Below are positions 44,301 through 53,064 of a stretch of DNA of 64,000 bases, one piece after another; position 1 is the first letter of the stretch, and each line of letters starts with the position of its first letter. The position numbers and the translations under genes are program-made. The DNA comes from Closterium sp. NIES-65. Lineage: Eukaryota > Streptophyta > Zygnematophyceae > Desmidiales > Closteriaceae. The DNA is taken from positions 1,054,001 to 1,118,000 of the forward strand of contig CANXME010000853.1 in NCBI GenBank assembly GCA_948144175.1, read 5' to 3'. The notes under the pieces were generated by a model. The model had not been told where the DNA came from and made no database searches. It worked only from the letters and a program-made list of their open reading frames with translations.

Positions 44301-47290
44301 GTGCGGTAGGGGAAGAGGCGGTAGTAGGGTACCGACTCGTCGAACGTGACGTCCTGGGAGGACAGAACACGTCGAGAGGAGGGGTGGTAAAACTGCCACC
44401 CAGGGGCGTCGGGGGGGAACCCCAGGAAGACGCAGGGAGAAGCACGAGGGGACAGCTTGTCCGCAGACAGGTCGCGAACAAACGCCCGAGATCCCCAGAC
44501 CCGGAACGCCGACGCATCGCCAACCTTCCCCGTCCACAGCAGGGCTGGGGAGGTCTCTGGTCGAGAGACCCTGGGGTGGAGGTTGATCTGGTGCGCAGCG
44601 TAACTGACCGCAAACGGCCACAGAAAATGGGGAGCAGCCGCATGCATCATGGACGTACGAGCGACGTCCATGACCAAGCCAATGCGGCGCTCAGCAATCC
44701 CATTCTGCTGTGGTGAGTCCGGAAGCGTGAAGGTCTGACGGATGCCTCGCGCACGACAGTAGGCACTCAGGAGGCCAGAGGAGAACTCTCCGCCTCTGTC
44801 CGAGTGCAGACGCAAAACAGGGAAGTCAGAGCCAAAGCTCCTCCGAAGCTGGAGACGAGCTGCGCGGATCCAGTCGATCAACACCTCAGAGACCTCACCC
44901 TTGCTGCGCAAGGGGAAGACTGTGGTGTAACGCGAGTAGTCGTCAACCACCTTCAGGAAGTAGCGCTCCTGACCCTGTCCACGGACGCGGGCTGGGCCCC
45001 ACACGTCCATGTGAAGCGTCAGCAACGGGGCCTCTGTCGGAGGAAACTGGGAGGAGTGAGGGGCAGCACGCTGGCGCCCCTCGACACAGGGGACATAGGT
45101 GGGGCCAAGGCCCGGAGGAAGGGGAGGGAGAGACCGGGGAAGACCAGACACAAGGACTCGCGAGGCCATGCCTCTGAGCCGAAGCAGAGAGGGGTGGCCA
45201 AGGCGGTGGTGCCAGAGGAGGGTCTCGTGAGACAGACGACGGCACGAGCAGGGGGCAGACTCAGGACCAGACCTGGACGCTGCAGCAAACACCTGACCAG
45301 ACGAAGGGACCCTACCAGACTCAGCACCTGGAGGAGAAGCAGTGGTCAGTGTGTACAGGCTCGACCCTGGCCGACGTGTAAACGTAGCCAGGTGGCGACC
45401 TGTATCCGCCTCCGTGCAGTGGGTCACCCGCTGACGAGCAGGGGTGAACTGGTGGACACCCGCATCCTGGAGGTCAGCACCACTCACCAAGTTCGTCGAG
45501 AACGAGGGGAGGTAAAGACCAGTCAGGGTGCCAGAGGGGGCCGCCGGACACGGGAGGACAGTGGAGAAGCGAGACAGGACAGGCCCCCCAGAGGGGTCAG
45601 CCAGGGAAACCGCAACCGGCTGACTCAGCGGCGTGAGAGTGGTGCGGTCCCTAAAGAAGGAGCGAGACGCTCCAGAGTCAAGGGTGAAGGTGTGAGAGGC
45701 CGAAGCCGACACAGTACCTGAGAGGGCAGACTCACCAGCACCTGAGAGCACAGACGCACTGGCACCTAGAGCAGCAGCCTCACTAGTACCTGACGCGGCA
45801 GTACCAATGCCCGGGTCGGGCGGGAAACACCGGTAACAGTCATCCTCATCACTACCAATCGCAGCATACATAGCAGAGAGAATATCATCAAAATCAAGAT
45901 CATAAATAGCTACACCAGCCCTAGACAGCTCTCCCCAGCGGGGGATCTCAGCTGCCTCCGGAAACTGCTGACGCCAGGCGTCAGTCAGGCGGCCAAAGCA
46001 GCGGCGGGCTGTGTGGGCGCCTCCACACCTCTCCCCTGCACGGTCACCGGTGCGAAGAACGTAGGGGCAAGGACCAAGCGCACCACCACGCTGACGCTGC
46101 GAGTACCACTCACGGAGCTGCTGAGGGGCGGGGACGGTGCGAGAGCGCTGCTGCTGCTGTGGCTGCTGCTGCGGCTGCTGCTGCTGCTGCTGGCGCTGAC
46201 CACCCCCAGAGCTGCTCCGCTGGGACGAGCCACTCCGACCCCCGCCTCCACCGCCACCCCCGCCTCCACCGCCACCCCCGTCTCCACCTCCACCTCCCCC
46301 ACCAGGACCGTCGCTCCCACCGCTCCCACCGCCTCCTCCGCTACCACCTCCGCCGCCACCTCCGCCTCCACCGCCGCCACCAGTACCTCCACTCCCGCCA
46401 CCACCCCCACCGCCACCCCCACTCCCCCCGCCACCCCCACCGCCTCCTCCACCGCCCCCTCTAGCTCCACCCGCTCCCTTGCCCCCCTTGCCCTTGCCAG
46501 AGCGGCGTCTGCCGCTGGGGGCAGACGCCGCGCCGACCGACTCAAAACCAGTGAGGTCGGCCGCAGCGGCAGAGGCGACAGAGGGCAGCAGGGGGGAAGG
46601 ACCACACCCCTCAAAGATGGGGGTGCGAGGGTCACCCCGAGAGGCCCCTACAGCGACAATACTCTTCTCAGCCGCTAGCAGGGACTCCTCAAGGAGGTCG
46701 ACAGTGAGAGTGGTGGGATAGACAGAGAGAAACTGGTCCCTAACGACACGAAGGGACTCAGGGAGACGGGTGACGAGAAAGTAGAGAGTGATGTACATGG
46801 GAGGAGGGTTCGCAGCGCGGAACTCAACAGGAAGGGCAGCGCGGTAGCGGGTGTCACTAGCACGGAGGTGGGTGACGAGGTCAGCGACAGTGGGAAAGGA
46901 AGCGAGGTCAGGGAAGAGAAACGGTAGCATGAGGCGGCTAAGGGTAGCGGAGGAAGGGGAGGAGTAGCGTGCAACTACAGCGTCGTACAAGGCCTGAGCG
47001 GTCTTGCACTGACTAAAGTGGGCACGCTCAGAGGAAGGGAGGTGGCGACGCACAGCAAGACGTGCAGCAGCATCGCGGGTCGCCCACTTGGAGCGAACGG
47101 CAGAGTCAGCATCAGCAGGTGGGGCAGGGACAGCGCCAGAGACAAAGTCAAAGAGAGAGACCTCATCTATCGCATCACACAGTAAGTACAGCTGCAGGTC
47201 TTCAATCCAGACGGCAAAGTCAATGGCCCTCCCCTCAGCGTCAAAAGTAAGAACATTGGGGGTGGCCATGGCAGCAGCTGAAAGTCTCAC
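41363..47290 (-). CDS. Copia E Gag-Pol polyprotein, intact 1975-codon frame
   Basis: A single uninterrupted frame. Alignment with B suggests the true start is MATPNVLTF at 47269. Approximate residue positions: Gag 8-230; glycine tract 267-367; CCHC-like finger C-x13-C-x3-H-x4-C 407-430; aspartic protease LDSGAS near 537; GAG-pre-integrase His/Cys region near 697; integrase with MDVWG 761, LHSDRGGEF 830 and QQNGIAERR 863 (the DDE triad); GGAEP/proline-rich linker about 1000-1300; RT from WQAAMDAE 1467 with YVDD near 1650; RNase H 1810-1975. The integrase-before-RT order defines Ty1/copia. No frameshift separates Gag from Pol, so both would come from one polyprotein cut by the protease. All catalytic motifs are present. 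Confidence 0.95.
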   Translation of the reverse strand: MRLSAAAMATPNVLTFDAEGRAIDFAVWIEDLQLYLLCDAIDEVSLFDFVSGAVPAPPADADSAVRSKWATRDAAARLAVRRHLPSSERAHFSQCKTAQALYDAVVARYSSPSSATLSRLMLPFLFPDLASFPTVADLVTHLRASDTRYRAALPVEFRAANPPPMYITLYFLVTRLPESLRVVRDQFLSVYPTTLTVDLLEESLLAAEKSIVAVGASRGDPRTPIFEGCGPSPLLPSVASAAAADLTGFESVGAASAPSGRRRSGKGKGGKGAGGARGGGGGGGGGGGGSGGGGGGGGGSGGTGGGGGGGGGGGGGSGGGGGSGGSDGPGGGGGGGDGGGGGGGGGGGGGGRSGSSQRSSSGGGQRQQQQQQPQQQPQQQQRSRTVPAPQQLREWYSQRQRGGALGPCPYVLRTGDRAGERCGGAHTARRCFGRLTDAWRQQFPEAAEIPRWGELSRAGVAIYDLDFDDILSAMYAAIGSDEDDCYRCFPPDPGIGTAASGTSEAAALGASASVLSGAGESALSGTVSASASHTFTLDSGASRSFFRDRTTLTPLSQPVAVSLADPSGGPVLSRFSTVLPCPAAPSGTLTGLYLPSFSTNLVSGADLQDAGVHQFTPARQRVTHCTEADTGRHLATFTRRPGSSLYTLTTASPPGAESGRVPSSGQVFAAASRSGPESAPCSCRRLSHETLLWHHRLGHPSLLRLRGMASRVLVSGLPRSLPPLPPGLGPTYVPCVEGRQRAAPHSSQFPPTEAPLLTLHMDVWGPARVRGQGQERYFLKVVDDYSRYTTVFPLRSKGEVSEVLIDWIRAARLQLRRSFGSDFPVLRLHSDRGGEFSSGLLSAYCRARGIRQTFTLPDSPQQNGIAERRIGLVMDVARTSMMHAAAPHFLWPFAVSYAAHQINLHPRVSRPETSPALLWTGKVGDASAFRVWGSRAFVRDLSADKLSPRASPCVFLGFPPDAPGWQFYHPSSRRVLSSQDVTFDESVPYYRLFPYRTPSLPPPPLFLVPGPPPVVPLPPQGPAPSGVSQVDAVEPVEVTGDSGAAAGAEPGGAESGGAEPGGAESGGAESGGAVLGGAEPGGAEPGGAEPGGAVPGGAVSRGAEPGGAVPGGASSRLEPLSPQELREWFARRWRRGAGAGGSSAAEGTAAARPAGARTVGAGAAESESSPGAGPAEGVGAEPAVGGPTDGAPGAAAGGSGASGGAAGGAAGVGAPAGAAGAVPAVSSVAGRPRPYFVPLLQQVLGLTPPPPPLEGPQPVRSQPQLQPASPLPAPSPYAGPTGGLTERREPASRPVSPVRTERASGRGSRQRPPPVPGTHRMSLRPSTAPLRAPLPSPPASSLPALADPESDSLRAASPTVTRLLATAVTDPSFESSAASALVTELVDFAARCRLDYAARLVTESESACPPSLGTDVLEDRQEEFQCLAAASPRLASVLLAPEGDPDAPDIPTPRSYAEAIEGPYSSQWQAAMDAEMASWKSTGTYVDAVPPPGANIVSGMWIFRVKRPPGSPPVFKARYVARGFSQRQGVDYFQTFSPTPKMTTLRVLLHVAAHRDYELHSLDFSTAFLQGSLHEEIWLRRPPGFTGSFPPGTQWSLRRPVYGLRQAPREWHDTLRTTLAALGFAPSTADPSLFLRTDTSLPPFYILVYVDDLVFATADTAGLAYVKSELQKRHTCTDLGELRSYLGLQITRDRARRTITLTQSHMVQQVLQRFGFTYSSPQATPLPTRHSLSALPSDESVESSGPFAELVGCLMYLMTCTRPDLAYPLSILARFVAPGRHRPEHMAAAKRVLRYLCSTSGMGLVLGGRSPVVLTGHADASWADDQATQRSSQGYTFSLGSGSVSWRATRSSSVLGSSCEAEIYAGAMAAQELRWLTYLLTDLGEQPRSPPVLYVDNKAMLALCREQRLEHRTKHIALRYFLARELQQRGQLRLAYVASEANTADVLTKALAPCDHQHCCTQLGLVPVLPHLLSS

Positions 47291-47339
47291 CGGGCTGGGA
47301 GAGTCGGGTAGGTCAGCAGCAGAGGAACACAGCTCAGGA

Positions 47340-48060
47340 ACAGCAGTACGGCTCCTCAGGCGGCTCGGGCGGCTCGGGCGGCTCGGGCGGCTCGGGCGGC
47401 TCGGGCGGCACGGGCGGCTCGGGCTGCTCGGGCGGCGGCTCGGCCGCAGCTCAGCGGCGGCTCGGGCGGCGGCTCAGGTGGCCCGGGCGGCGGCTCAGGC
47501 GGCGGCGGCTCGGCTGCTGCTGGGCGGCTCGGCTGATGCTGGGCGGCTCGGCGGGGCCGCGTAGCAGAGGGCGGCGGGGCCGCGTAGCAGAGGGCGGCGG
47601 GGCCGCGACCGAAGAGGGCGGCGGGGCCGCGTAGCAGAGGGCGGCGGGGCCGCGTAGCAGAGGGCGGCGGGGCCGCGTAGCAGAGGGCGGCGGGGCCGCG
47701 ATCGAAGGGCGGCGGGGCCGCGTAGCAGAGGGCGGCGGGGCCGCGCAGCAGAGGGCGGCGGGGCCGCGTAGTAGAGGGCGGCGGGGCCGCGTAGCAGAGG
47801 GCGGCGGGGCCGCGTAGTAGAGGGCGGCGGGGCCGCAATCGAAGGGCGGCGGGGCCGCGTATCAGAGGGCGGCGGGGCCGCGTGGCAGAGGGCGGCGGGG
47901 CCGCGTAGCCGAGGGCGGCGGGGCCGCGATCGAAGGGCGGCGGTGGGGCCGCGTAGCAGAGGGCGGCGGGGCCGCGATCGAAGGGCGGCGGGGCCGCTAG
48001 GGAAGGGCGGCGGAGCCGCTAGGGGAAGGGCGGCGCAACGGGCCGCTAGGGGCGACACGA
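47340..48060 (-). repeat. GC-rich leader array of copia E
   Basis: Two parts. Near Gag (47350-47510) are GGCTCGGGC repeats. Further out (47550-48040) are more than 20 units of about 22 bp around GGGCGGCGGGGCCGCG(T/A)AGCAGA. The antisense proline/arginine-rich frames are compositional. Confidence 0.85.
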
Positions 48061-48078
48061 CGGGTCGCTAAAAAAAAA

Positions 48079-48095
48079 CGCGCCTCGGGGCGCGG
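48079..48095 (-). other. Leader hairpin of copia E
   Basis: CGCGCCTCGGGGCGCGG lies about 50 bp from the 5' LTR, next to an A8-9 run and the shared sequence TTCGGTGGGCCCTA that is also found in B at 12853-12866. Confidence 0.5.
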
Positions 48096-48145
48096 TTCGG
48101 TGGGCCCTAGAAGCAGTCCCTAGGAGGGAACCTACTCTGATTCCA

Positions 48146-48279
48146 TGTGGAAACAAAGAACGAGGATGGAATGACTATGAACGAAGTGAGTACAAATAGG
48201 AAACCCTAATTGGGTTGTACCCCCTATGGGATACCCCACTATAGCCTACAGAAAAACAAGTAAGCTATATGTTCTGACA
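48146..48279 (-). repeat. 5' LTR of copia E
   Basis: 134 bp; on the coding strand it starts TGTCAGAACATATAG and ends GTTTCCACA, with the primer-binding site next. Confidence 0.93.
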
Positions 48280-50298
48280 CGGTCTTCCTTTTGAAGAAGA
48301 CCCACGGCTTCAACTTCTCCCCGCTGGCGGTGCAAGCGAGCATTACGGTAACCCGCTCTTTCTGGTAGCCGCCGCTGCGGACGGGCACGGAGCGCGAGCC
48401 AACCTCTTCAACGGTGCGTTCGGATGGCATCTCAAGCCAGAGGGGCGTCTGGTCCGCGTTTATGATCCACGGCAGGTCGATCTTGTACTGGCGGCGGGAG
48501 TGACGCACATACGTCCAGAAGTTCTTGACATCAGTCTCGCAGTCTGGGACACGGGATGGGAGGAACAGAAAGCACAAACACAGAGTGAGAGCCGTGAATA
48601 GATGGGAACAGACAAACAACAATACCACCAAATAACAACTCACTGGACGAGAGCTTCTGGCCGACCCGGGTCTTCGCTCTGGTCGTCAGGTTCCAGCGGC
48701 GGCGAAAGCGCTGAGTCCACCGCTGAGAGCCGGCCCACTTTTCACCTGGGTGTAACTCTTTCATCACCTCGTGCGACCACTTCTGCAGTCGTGCGATCGA
48801 GACGGCGAGGCACTTCTTGCGGTGGGCGAGAAACCTCCGGTACACCTCCGCTTCCATGTCGCAATACCACGAGCTCCTTCCGCGGCCGTGCAGGCGACAG
48901 CGTGCACCGTGCGCGCCCTCAAGCTCAGCCTTCCGGCTCTTCCACTCCGTGAGACACCTTCGAGAGATGCCGGATTCGCGAGACATGCGCCGCACACTCA
49001 TCTCTCCGTTTTCGAGCTTCAGAATCCATTGCAGCTTCTCATGCGAGGTGTAGGAATTGCGCCTGTGCTTTGTTGGCTTGTGCCTGAGGGAGGGAGGACG
49101 GGCATCACGATTATCGCGAGATGGGTGGGGCCTTTTTTTATTCGGAGGGGGGAAGGAGGGAATTGGAAGGTGCTCGGGGAGACCGTCAGCAGCCCAGAAC
49201 TCCACGTCGTCGTCTGCACCGGTTGCGGATTCGTCCAACGGGCAAGCAGCCGGCGCTCCCCACCGTTGCTCCGGTGCGGAGGAAGATCCTTCGCCGCCGC
49301 TGCGTTCAGGCTCGGACAGGAAGGCGTCGAACGCCGAGTAGCCAGGCAGGAGGAGAAGCTGCAGAACCCCCTGTCCCGGAACACAAACAGTAGGCGGGAC
49401 AGGAGGGGCCGGAGGAACGGGAGGAATAGGAGGCGCCGGAGGAGCGGGAGGGGTAGGAGGCGTAGGAGGAGTGGGAGGAACGGGAGGCACTACTGGTTGT
49501 GATGGAGGGACGGGCGCAGGGCGCGACTGCCATTGAGAGTAGTCACGGGTGTCTCTGCAGGTACTTTCTCTAGCAGCAGGTCGGCGGCGGAACAAGAAAT
49601 GCGTGCCTGGAAGGTCCGCCATGGCCACGGCAGGCCAAGCGAACAAAGAAAACTGAATCAAAAGCTGAGAATGAGGGCCGTATGAAGCCCTCGCCCGAGA
49701 CCCCTTCAGTTTTGCGGCCCGGCTTCCTCTGCGGGGAAAGTCCAGCCACAGTCAAGATTCCACGCAGAGGAGCTGAGCTGGGAAGCTCTTTGCCTCTGTG
49801 GCAGGGAATCTTGATGTTGATGGGCACGTCGTGGCTGAACCACGACGTGCCCACGATCGCATGCAACCATGATTGGGCCGCTGTGATGCGAAGTACGTGT
49901 GCGCTGGCATGGGCCAGGTTCACGTTCGATGAACCTGGCCTGACCAACAAGGCGTGGAAGGCGTCATGCCACGCCTTGTTGGCCGTTTCACGCGCAAAGC
50001 ATGCACAATTTCGAACGTTCTCGACTCAGGTGAATTCGCCTTTGAGAATGCTTCGATTTGATATATTTAAAAACAAATTTCATTTTTGACATAACATAAA
50101 CGCCGGCGCTTATAATTTTACTATATTATAAGCCCACCCCCTAAAAAAACATGTTTTATTAGTGCCCCCCATGGGGGTTTATCCGGGGTATGACGGTACC
50201 TTTTGCCTGGTAAAAGTAGCGAGAGATTTCGGGTTTAGGGAATTTTCCAGTGAGAGCTTGATAGGAGGTTTTCCTGATAGGAGGATAGGAATACGCCT

Positions 50299-50582
50299 TT
50301 ATTACGGTATTACGGTATAGTTATTTTATTATGTACCCGTAGTCTTAAAGTTTGTGGCAAAAATACTCCAATGCACATTCCCCAGTGCCACATGTCTTCA
50401 CGGTACCAACCCACTGTTCACAGACCAGTTCTCTCAATGTCAGTAGGTACCAGCAGAGCAGAGTTGATTGAAGTACCTAGAGACAACTAGTAGAATGACA
50501 ACGAGTGCACTAAAGATTACCGGTAAGTGAACCCTCAACCCGAGACTAGAAGCTTTGACATGGAGTTCTCCTCCATTGCTTC
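50299..50582. other. 3' flank of the PTPA gene
   Basis: Nothing recognised between the MITE-like element and the PTPA stop codon. Confidence 0.4.
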
Positions 50583-51935
50583 TCAAACTCTTGATGTCAC
50601 ACCTGATACAGTTTCACCTGATTCTTGCACAGCAGCTTCTGTTTCAGCAGCTTCTGTTACACCTGCTCCGGCTACAGGTGTTTCCGCTACAGGCGATCCA
50701 GCTACATCCGTACTTCTTACAGATGTCCCTGCTACAGCCGCTCCTGTTACAGCTGCGCCTGTTACCCCTGCTGCTGCTCCAACCGCTCCAGACTCACCCC
50801 TCCTTGCTGCTCCCTCTCCTCCTGCCATTCTCCTCCTCTCACCAGCCGTCTCTGGCCAAGGAATGATGGACCCAAACAAGAAGTGCTGCATTATAGGCAC
50901 CTTCTCCAGCACTTCCGCTCTGTACATTTTAAGCATTCCGCTGTTCACCTTGTTCCAATTCGGTACACCGCTTATGTCGTTGATCATGGGCGAGTGCTCC
51001 GCTAAAGGCCCCTTCTTCACCTTCTTAACGAACACCACGCTGGAAAAATACAGATACTCCTCTGCGAAATTCTCCAGAATGTCCGGATTAAGGATCGACT
51101 TAGGACGGAGGTATTTATGACCAATTAGTTGCGAGGAGCCGAAGATGAAAGGCAGGAAGTGGTAGTCGTCTAAGCCCCACACCCCGTGCGACCCGGCGGG
51201 TTCCAGCCAGTACGTCAGCTGCAGCTTCCGCATTAAGGCGAGGTATTTAACAAACACGCGGGAAACTAACGCTTGATAGTCGTCAGGGACTAGGAGGCCG
51301 AGCCGCACTAAGCACATCAGCCACGCCGCGAAATTCGTCTCGTGACCCGTGCCGAAATCTATCCTGGTCCAGTTGCCGAAGCTGTCAGCTAGGTACGGAA
51401 AGGTCTCCCCCACAGCTGCTTTGAGATTCTCGGGGAAGATCATATCAGCCACGAGGTTCGGGCCCCGTTCCTGTAACCGGTCCTGCCAGGTTCGGTAAGA
51501 AGGGTTACCGTACCGAAGCAAGGTCTCGCTTGGCGGAATTTCGTCAACCCATGAAATCAGCGTCTCGAGGAAAGCGACAATCTTCTCGCACGTCGGCGAC
51601 ACGTGGCACGGATCCGAAATCTTCTTCCCTTGAATCGACTCGCTCAGCCCTACGATGAAACCTAGAAACCACCTCCCGGATTCCCCCTCCAGAAACGACT
51701 GAGTATCCCCGGTAGAAGCAATCCGTTTTTGGGGAATACAAAACCGATACGGCGGATCCAGTACTGGAACAAAAAGGGCCTTGGGCAACGGAACGAGGTT
51801 GCCAGGAACCCGCTGGTTCGGCGCGCTTCCTGGCTGCTGCGGAGGTCCTGCAAAGGCCCAAGGCGCGACGCCGCCGGGAATATCTGGTAGATTAGGAGGA
51901 GGGCCGAACCCGCCACTATATCCTCCGGGATTCAT
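50583..51935 (-). CDS. PTPA: Serine/threonine protein phosphatase 2A activator (PTPA), intronless
   Basis: PTPA is a cytosolic/nuclear protein that activates PP2A catalytic subunits and has peptidyl-prolyl isomerase activity in known members. The 450-residue frame shows the family core without a break: ETLLRYGNPSYRTWQDRL (about 137-154), GNWTRIDFGTGHETNFAAWL (187-206) and GVWGLDDYHFLPFIFGSSQL (251-270). The core ends near 365. The first 45 residues are glycine/proline-rich, and the last 80 are rich in Ala, Thr, Val and Glu (GVTGAAVTGAAVAGTS), which is not typical of the family. The start MNPGGYSGG was chosen over an in-frame ATG 38 codons upstream because the family core lies well downstream and the upstream part is basic and unlike it. 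The gene has no introns, unlike its neighbour, so it may be a retrocopy. It is divergent from the methyltransferase gene. Confidence 0.92.
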   Translation of the reverse strand: MNPGGYSGGFGPPPNLPDIPGGVAPWAFAGPPQQPGSAPNQRVPGNLVPLPKALFVPVLDPPYRFCIPQKRIASTGDTQSFLEGESGRWFLGFIVGLSESIQGKKISDPCHVSPTCEKIVAFLETLISWVDEIPPSETLLRYGNPSYRTWQDRLQERGPNLVADMIFPENLKAAVGETFPYLADSFGNWTRIDFGTGHETNFAAWLMCLVRLGLLVPDDYQALVSRVFVKYLALMRKLQLTYWLEPAGSHGVWGLDDYHFLPFIFGSSQLIGHKYLRPKSILNPDILENFAEEYLYFSSVVFVKKVKKGPLAEHSPMINDISGVPNWNKVNSGMLKMYRAEVLEKVPIMQHFLFGSIIPWPETAGERRRMAGGEGAARRGESGAVGAAAGVTGAAVTGAAVAGTSVRSTDVAGSPVAETPVAGAGVTEAAETEAAVQESGETVSGVTSRV

Positions 51936-53064
51936 GGCGACAGTTGCGAGCGGGGGTCTAGGGGTACAGTAATGGTTCCGAGAGGGTGTCTCGGAGATTC
52001 GTCTAAATTTCAACCGCAGGACTCGTCGAGGGCTAAGGTGGGTCTGCAACTGGCTTGAGCTTTCGCGACACGGTCAATGGAGACGGAGAGGAATGTTGTC
52101 GAAAGTACAATAAGGTGAAGAAGAACACCGTGAGTTAAAAACAGCGATGTTTTGAACTTGAGTAAGGGAGTTTATGCCGTACCAGCTGAGAACGAGACTA
52201 GCGTTTATGTTTTCTTCTCCCCATATATTCAGGGTCTAGAACTGCCGATAGCTATGCTATAGAGTAGTAGCAGAGAGAAGGACTCTTCCAATATAGAGAT
52301 GGGATCGTGCGCAGCATCCCTTCAGGACAGTCACAAACTCACCGCTAGCTCACCATTTCATACATGCTGTTTAACCAAGAGGTGTAGCAATTCGCTACTA
52401 AACAATTTCGTAGTCTCCAGTGTAGGGTATACCGATCTGTCAACGTGCCATGTGGAACGAAAGTACTGGTGCTTCGCACGCGTCACCTCCATAACCACAG
52501 GAAAAGCAGGCAAGTCCTCCCTAGGGCCCAACTGCCTTGCCACGCCAGCATGCGAAGCCTCGAAGAACCGTCATTGCTGACGGTAGCTACTCACCGAGCC
52601 TCGTCTCATACCGTACCAGTCGCCAGACTTTCATTCTTGGTTCGATTTCAGGCTCGCGAAGTCTCATTGATTCCTATCAGCCGTCAGATCCTCTCACAAA
52701 CCAATTTGGGGCGAGGTATGTACAGTAGGGAGGTATCTAGCTCGTTTGGTATGAAGGCGTGTCGATCTGGGTACAGCTACTTGCAGTGGTTGACTACGGT
52801 GGGGTACCATTATTGCTTTGTCTGTTTTCTGACACGTGAATAAGAAATAAACTCTTGTGACATGTCCCGTTTCTCCAATATTATCGAATACGCTTAGGGT
52901 TTGACTCCTTGCACTGTCTTCAGTCTGTGATCATTCTTAGCATTCTGGTTCTGACAAGAAAAGCAGTTGTACCCCACAAGAGCTTTGTGCTTTCCTCCAG
53001 GAGAAGTGGCTGCGGCTGTTTCTGGTTGAAGATCGCGAAAAGGAAATCACCAGTGACAATCATC
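51936..53064. other. Shared upstream region of PTPA (-) and the methyltransferase gene (+)
   Basis: About 1.1 kb between divergent starts. Short open frames on both strands (for example 52299-52580) show no recognisable protein. It probably holds both promoters and perhaps a 5' non-coding exon. Confidence 0.45.

Larger units (their letters stand above)
41017..48279 (-). mobile_element. Complete copia element E, 7263 bp, target duplication CGGTC
   Basis: LTRs of 134 bp (41017-41150 and 48146-48279) differ by one base (TATGG against TGTGG at the outer left end). CGGTC is repeated at 41012-41016 and 48280-48284. On the - strand: 5' LTR, primer-binding site TGGAATCAGAG (one or two mismatches to the initiator-Met type), hairpin, GC-rich leader, uninterrupted polyprotein, conserved 3' untranslated region, polypurine tract and 3' LTR. 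It is the most complete element in the window. Confidence 0.96.
40202..49661 (-). pseudogene. Pogo-like transposase, copy B, interrupted by copia E
   Basis: Exons (- strand): 49661-48644, 48543-48280 continuing at 41016-40945, 40898-40566 and 40491-40202 (stop TAG). Introns are GT..AG. The N-terminal 200 residues are proline-rich and lack a known domain. Then come a psq-like helix-turn-helix (SYTSHEKLQWILKLENGEMS, GISRRCLTEW) and a CENP-B-type DNA-binding segment (VYRRFLAHRKKCLAVSIARL, WTQRFRRRWNL). The DDE core shows INADQTPLWLEM, LLVLDSYRGHLTP and TSEIQPLDVAVNRSF, giving a D-D-D triad as in pogo/Tigger/jerky relatives. An acidic tail ends the protein. Removing E with one copy of CGGTC restores FFKRKTVRKGDFPS. 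An alternative start is MADLPG at 49622. Confidence 0.85.
40054..50196 (-). mobile_element. Pogo/Tigger-like DNA transposon copy B (with nested copia E)
   Basis: Ends CCGTCATACCCCGGATA in inverted orientation, with TA on each side (40052-40053 and 50197-50198); the left end carries one extra C. Own sequence is 40054-41016 and 48280-50196. Copia E interrupts exon 2 of the transposase. Apart from that, the gene looks whole, so copy B is the better reference for this family. Confidence 0.85.
40005..50298. mobile_element. MITE-like outer element carrying pogo-like copy B
   Basis: The left flank of copy B (40005-40050, GGGCGTATTCCTACGG and AACCTCCTATCAAG) and the reverse complement of its right flank (about 50255-50298, GGCGTATTCCTATCC and AACCTCCTATCAAG) are inverted copies of each other over about 45 bp. 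This suggests a small inverted-repeat element into which copy B jumped at a TA. Confidence 0.55.

Noticed and set aside
52299..52580. 93-codon frame and a 61-codon antisense frame upstream of the methyltransferase gene
   Set aside because: No recognisable domain and no splice link to either neighbour could be shown. Left as probable promoter region.
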